From Caulobacter sp. BK020 (GTDB lineage Bacteria; Pseudomonadota; Alphaproteobacteria; Caulobacterales; Caulobacteraceae), in assembly GCF_004342605.1 (NCBI RefSeq), contig NZ_SLZL01000005.1:124001-188000 (forward strand): a stretch of 64,000 bases of DNA, read 5' to 3'. Each line of letters begins with the position of its first letter. Position 1 is the stretch's first letter. The position numbers and the translations under genes were made by a program. The notes below the pieces were generated by a model. That model did no database searches and was not told the DNA's origin. It saw only the letters and a program-made list of their open reading frames with translations. Positions 61,157 through 64,000 of the stretch are shown one piece after another.

Positions 61157-61289
61157 TCGCGTCGAGGCTCCAGACTTCCATGCGCACGGGATCGCTGACA
61201 ACGAATCGGACGTGCGCCGACCTAGTTTATCGGAGCCCGGGCCTACCCAGAACCACTCGTGAACGCCGCTCCCCGGCTTTCGCGTCGGG

Positions 61290-62474
61290 CTAGTTCCAGA
61301 CGTCCAGCTGGAACAGCTTGCGATGTTCCTCGATGGCGAAGCGGTCGGTCATGCCCGCGATGTAGTCGCAGACCACGCGGGCGCGGCCGGCCTCGTCGCG
61401 GTTCTGCGACCGGGCGAACCATTCCGACGGCAGGACGTCGGGCTCGGCCAAGAAAAGGTTGAACATCTCGGCGAGAATGCGGCGCGCCTGGCTGCGCGTG
61501 CGATTGACCCGCCAGTGGCGGTACATCCGGGCATGCAGGAACTGGCGCAGCCGGGCCAGGTCCTCGGCCATGTCCGGCGAGAAGGCGACCAGGGCGTGGT
61601 CCAGGGCGCGGACGTCCTGAGCCGACTGCACGCCGGTGGCGGCGGCGCGCTGCAGGGTCTCGCCCATCACGTCGTCGACCATCGCCCCGATCATCCGCCG
61701 CACGGCCTCCAGCCGGGTCAGGCGCGGGTCCAGGTCCGGTCGCTCGCTGCGCACGGCCGCCAGGATCGGACCGATCAGCGGCACGTCCATCAGCTCATCC
61801 AGGGTGAACAGCCCCGCCTCGACCCCGTCGTCGATGTCGTGGTTGTTGTAGGCGATGTCGTCGGCCAGGGCCGCGACCTGGGCTTCGGCCGAGGCCCAGG
61901 TGTTCAGGCCCAGCTTGTACTCGCTGTCGTACTTGGAGATCGCCTTCCACGACGGCTTGCCCAGCTTCTCGGTCACCGGGCCGTTGTGCTTGATGATCCC
62001 TTCCAGGGTCTCCCACGTCAGGTTCAGGCCGTTGAAGTCCGGATAGCGGCGCTCCAGTTCGGTGACGACGCGGAAGGTCTGGACGTTGTGATCGAAGCCG
62101 CCGTAGGCCTTCATGCACGACTGCAGCTCGTCCTCGCCGGCGTGGCCGAACGGCGGATGGCCGATGTCGTGACCCAGGGCGATGGTTTCAGCTAGATCGC
62201 TGTCCAAGCCCAAGGCGGTGGCCAGCGAACGGGCCACCTGGGCCACTTCCAGCGAATGGGTCAGGCGGGTGCGGAAGTTGTCGCCCTCATGGGCGACGAA
62301 CACCTGGGTCTTTTCCTTCAGCCGCCGAAAGGCCGAGGTGTGGATGATGCGGTCGCGGTCGCGGGCGAACGGGGTGCGCGTGCGGCTCTCGTCTTCCTGG
62401 AAACGACGGCCCCGCGACGTGGCCGGATCCTCGGCATAGGGGGCGCGCTGGACGAAGAAGGGAGACGACGACAT
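61290..62474 (-). CDS. dgt: Deoxyguanosinetriphosphate triphosphohydrolase-like protein Dgt
   Basis: 394 residues with an HD domain: [51 protein letters not shown]. Hydrolyses dGTP or other dNTPs to nucleoside and triphosphate. Usually followed by argS and the SPOR gene in alphaproteobacteria; argS is absent between them here. Confidence 0.95.
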   Translation of the reverse strand: MSSSPFFVQRAPYAEDPATSRGRRFQEDESRTRTPFARDRDRIIHTSAFRRLKEKTQVFVAHEGDNFRTRLTHSLEVAQVARSLATALGLDSDLAETIALGHDIGHPPFGHAGEDELQSCMKAYGGFDHNVQTFRVVTELERRYPDFNGLNLTWETLEGIIKHNGPVTEKLGKPSWKAISKYDSEYKLGLNTWASAEAQVAALADDIAYNNHDIDDGVEAGLFTLDELMDVPLIGPILAAVRSERPDLDPRLTRLEAVRRMIGAMVDDVMGETLQRAAATGVQSAQDVRALDHALVAFSPDMAEDLARLRQFLHARMYRHWRVNRTRSQARRILAEMFNLFLAEPDVLPSEWFARSQNRDEAGRARVVCDYIAGMTDRFAIEEHRKLFQLDVWN

Positions 62475-62551
62475 GGACGGCCTTTGCTGATCGCCCCTTT
62501 TCCTGGGACGCGCAGGCCCTCATATAGGCGAAGTATGGATTTTCCACAGCC

Positions 62552-62884
62552 ATGACCGACACAGCCGTCACCCTTTCTTCCAGCGCCGCCCGCCGGCTCC
62601 GCACCATCTCGGCGGCCGAGGGCCATCCGGTGATGCTGCGCGTCGCCGTCGACGGCGGCGGCTGCTCGGGCTTCCAGTACCGGTTCGACCTGGTCGACAG
62701 CGCCGAGCCCGACGACCTGAAGGTGGAACGCGACGGCGCCGCCGCCCTGGTCGACGTGATCTCCTTGGCCCTGCTGAAGGGCTCGGAGATCGACTTCGTC
62801 GACGAACTGGCCGGCGCCGAGTTCCGAGTGCGCAACCCCAACGCCAAGTCCAGCTGCGGCTGCGGCGTCAGCTTCTCGATTTGA
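62552..62884 (+). CDS. erpA: Iron-sulfur cluster insertion protein ErpA/HesB-like
   Basis: 110 residues. A-type carrier: Cys38 in GGCSGFQY and Cys102/Cys104 in SCGCGVSF. Delivers Fe-S clusters to target proteins. Diverges from dgt with a 77-bp gap. Confidence 0.93.
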   Translation: MTDTAVTLSSSAARRLRTISAAEGHPVMLRVAVDGGGCSGFQYRFDLVDSAEPDDLKVERDGAAALVDVISLALLKGSEIDFVDELAGAEFRVRNPNAKSSCGCGVSFSI

Positions 62885-63047
62885 GCCGACTCAACTTTCA
62901 GCTTGCGCTACGCAGCTGCCCACAGCAAAGATTGAGAACAAACCATAAACACGGCTGAGCGCTCGATGGATTTTCATGGATGGCCGGGCAGAGAGCCGTT
63001 GCAAAAAGCCAATTGAAACCCGCCCGACCGGCCGCAGGATCGAAGCC

Positions 63048-63509
63048 ATGACCCGCGAAGAGATCGAAGCCAAGCTGGAGGCCGTGGAAGCGCGGACGGA
63101 AACGCGCTTCGTCGAACTCAGCGGCAAAATCGATCGGCTTGGCGAAATTCTGACGGGCGATCATGGCGTCCTCGCGCAGATGGCTGGCTTGAGGGCCGAC
63201 ACCGTCACCCATATGGCCAGCTTGAGGGCCGATACCTTCGCGCAGATGGCCGGCCTGAGGGCCGATACTTTCACCCAGATGGACAGCCTGAAGGCCGATA
63301 CTTTCACTCGGATGGACAGCCTGAAGGCCGGCGTCTTCGCGCAGATGGACAGCTTGAGGGCCGACAACAAGACCACGCGATGGATTGTCGTGGTCACGGG
63401 GATCACCTCGGTGCTGGCCGCGGCGGCTTTGGTCATGAGCGTGCAGGCCAATCTGCTCTCCGCCTTCCAGGCCGGACAGCCCCAGAGCAGTTCATCGAGC
63501 CCACATTAG
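63048..63509 (+). CDS. Coiled-coil repeat protein with C-terminal membrane helix
   Basis: 153 residues from ATG 63048. An N-terminal helix (EEIEAKLEAVEARTETRFVELSG), then five and most of a sixth 11-residue repeat, M-(A/D)-(G/S)-L-(R/K)-A-D-T-(F/V)-x-x, at about residues 44-108, and a C-terminal membrane segment (WIVVVTGITSVLAAAALVM). Hendecad repeats form right-handed coiled coils. Family unknown; similar to tail-anchored alphaproteobacterial hypotheticals. Confidence 0.75.
   Translation: MTREEIEAKLEAVEARTETRFVELSGKIDRLGEILTGDHGVLAQMAGLRADTVTHMASLRADTFAQMAGLRADTFTQMDSLKADTFTRMDSLKAGVFAQMDSLRADNKTTRWIVVVTGITSVLAAAALVMSVQANLLSAFQAGQPQSSSSSPH
63177..63371 (+). repeat. Tandem 33-bp repeats encoding a hendecad
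   Basis: Five complete and one shortened 33-bp unit, each beginning CAG/CAT/CGG-ATG. Units differ at few bases, and most conserved is the ATGG...TTGAGGGCCGA part. The frame is maintained, so copy number can change without breaking the protein. Confidence 0.85.
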
Positions 63510-63589
63510 GCGACGCTCGGAAATCCAGAGCCGCGACTTGAGCGCATCGCCCTTGCGCCCTAGCCTCCCGCCGCCGACTGGAGCCTTTG

Positions 63590-64000
63590 ATGCGTATCGC
63601 CACCTGGAACGTCAATTCCGTCAACGCCCGCCTGGAAAGGGTCCTGGAGTGGTTCGAATCGGCCGCGCCCGACGTGGCCGTGCTGCAGGAGATCAAGTGC
63701 CTGGACGAGAAGTTCCCGACCGAGGCCTTCGAGCGCCTGGGCTACAACGTCGCCGTCCATGGCCAGAAGACCTACAACGGCGTGGCCATGCTCTCGAAGT
63801 TCCCGCTGGAGGACGTACGGCGCGGCCTGCCCTTCCTGCAGGACGACGAGGTCGACGAGCAGGCGCGCTATATCGAGGCGGTGATCGCCGCCCCTACTCC
63901 GCTGCGGATGGTCGGCATCTACCTGCCCAACGGCAATCCGATCGGCACCGAGAAGTTCGCCTACAAGCTGGCCTGGATGAAGCGGCTTCACGCCCACGCC
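63590..64000 (+). CDS. xth: Exodeoxyribonuclease III (partial)
   Basis: 137 residues of an EEP-fold nuclease to the window edge: IATWNVNSVNARL, VLQEIKCLDEKFPTEAF with catalytic Glu, NGVAMLSKFPLEDVRRGLP and MVGIYLPNGNPIGTEKFAYKL. Repairs abasic sites. Starts at ATG 63590. Close to erpA as in Caulobacter. Confidence 0.95.
   Translation, partial: MRIATWNVNSVNARLERVLEWFESAAPDVAVLQEIKCLDEKFPTEAFERLGYNVAVHGQKTYNGVAMLSKFPLEDVRRGLPFLQDDEVDEQARYIEAVIAAPTPLRMVGIYLPNGNPIGTEKFAYKLAWMKRLHAHA

Overview
The window is high-GC DNA from an alphaproteobacterium, most probably Caulobacter or a close relative. Supporting signs are the gene orders fabH-plsX-DUF177, nrdR with glyA, hisD-UPF0262-phosphatase-infA-maf-RNase E/G-yacG, lpxC-bamD-recN, yajC-secD-secF-DUF498 and dgt/SPOR/nagZ/scpA/scpB/tatABC/serS/surE/pcm/dipM. 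Others are a tRNA-His of the alphaproteobacterial type (no G-1, A73), a MucR regulator, a GTTC-N7-GTTC LexA box at recN and a CtrA-like box at a dipM homologue. It reads as ordinary chromosome: no rRNA, CRISPR array, prophage, transposase or defence island was found. Roughly 70 protein genes and two tRNA genes are supported.

Layout. 1-4.0 kb: fatty acid/phospholipid genes (fabH, cut by the window edge; plsX), DUF177, a cytochrome bc1 assembly chaperone, a BamE lipoprotein and a response regulator. 4.1-8.4 kb: proton pyrophosphatase, an unknown exported protein and an acyltransferase. 8.6-12.5 kb, minus strand: glyA, nrdR, ribH, nusB, thiL. 12.7-14.6 kb: MucR-type regulator and hemA. 14.8-19.0 kb: a methyltransferase-like lipoprotein and a tightly overlapped four-gene operon with isobutyryl-CoA dehydrogenase and 3-hydroxyisobutyryl-CoA hydrolase (valine breakdown). 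19.2-22.9 kb: DUF2147 protein, alpha/beta hydrolase, hemB, an unknown protein, a Nudix hydrolase and a small cytochrome-oxidase-subunit-IV-like protein. 23.8-34.7 kb: acyl-CoA dehydrogenase, amino acid oxidase, XRE regulator, tRNA-His, tonB-exbD-exbB, tRNA-Phe, yacG-RNase E/G-maf-infA-phosphatase-UPF0262-hisD. 35.6-45.2 kb: second acyltransferase, recN, bamD, lpxC, an S9 peptidase, an unknown membrane protein and a squalene/phytoene-synthase-like protein. 45.3-49.3 kb: a PuuD-like membrane protein and the Sec accessory operon yajC-secD-secF-DUF498. 49.4-61.2 kb: a DUF815 ATPase, then the envelope and chromosome operon (dipM, pcm, surE, serS, tatCBA, scpB, scpA, nagZ, SPOR protein). 61.3-64 kb: dgt, an ErpA-like protein, a coiled-coil repeat protein and xth, cut by the window edge.

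The most unusual features lie outside genes. Two long composite intergenic regions (about 22.9-23.8 and 34.7-35.6 kb) carry the same repeat modules in mirror-image order and flank an 11-kb block holding tRNA, tonB and hisD genes. The window also has several families of long palindromic intergenic repeats, some inside operons (between scpA and scpB, and between serS and surE). One repeat region holds a 105-nt segment that could fold into an RNA. At gene level the points to check are a lipoprotein with a methyltransferase fold, a DipM-type LytM domain lacking zinc ligands, a short RNase E/G homologue with altered active-site residues, homologues of two mitochondrial complex I assembly factors near secDF, and a 33-bp tandem repeat encoding a hendecad coiled coil. 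I did not find a wholly new multi-gene system.
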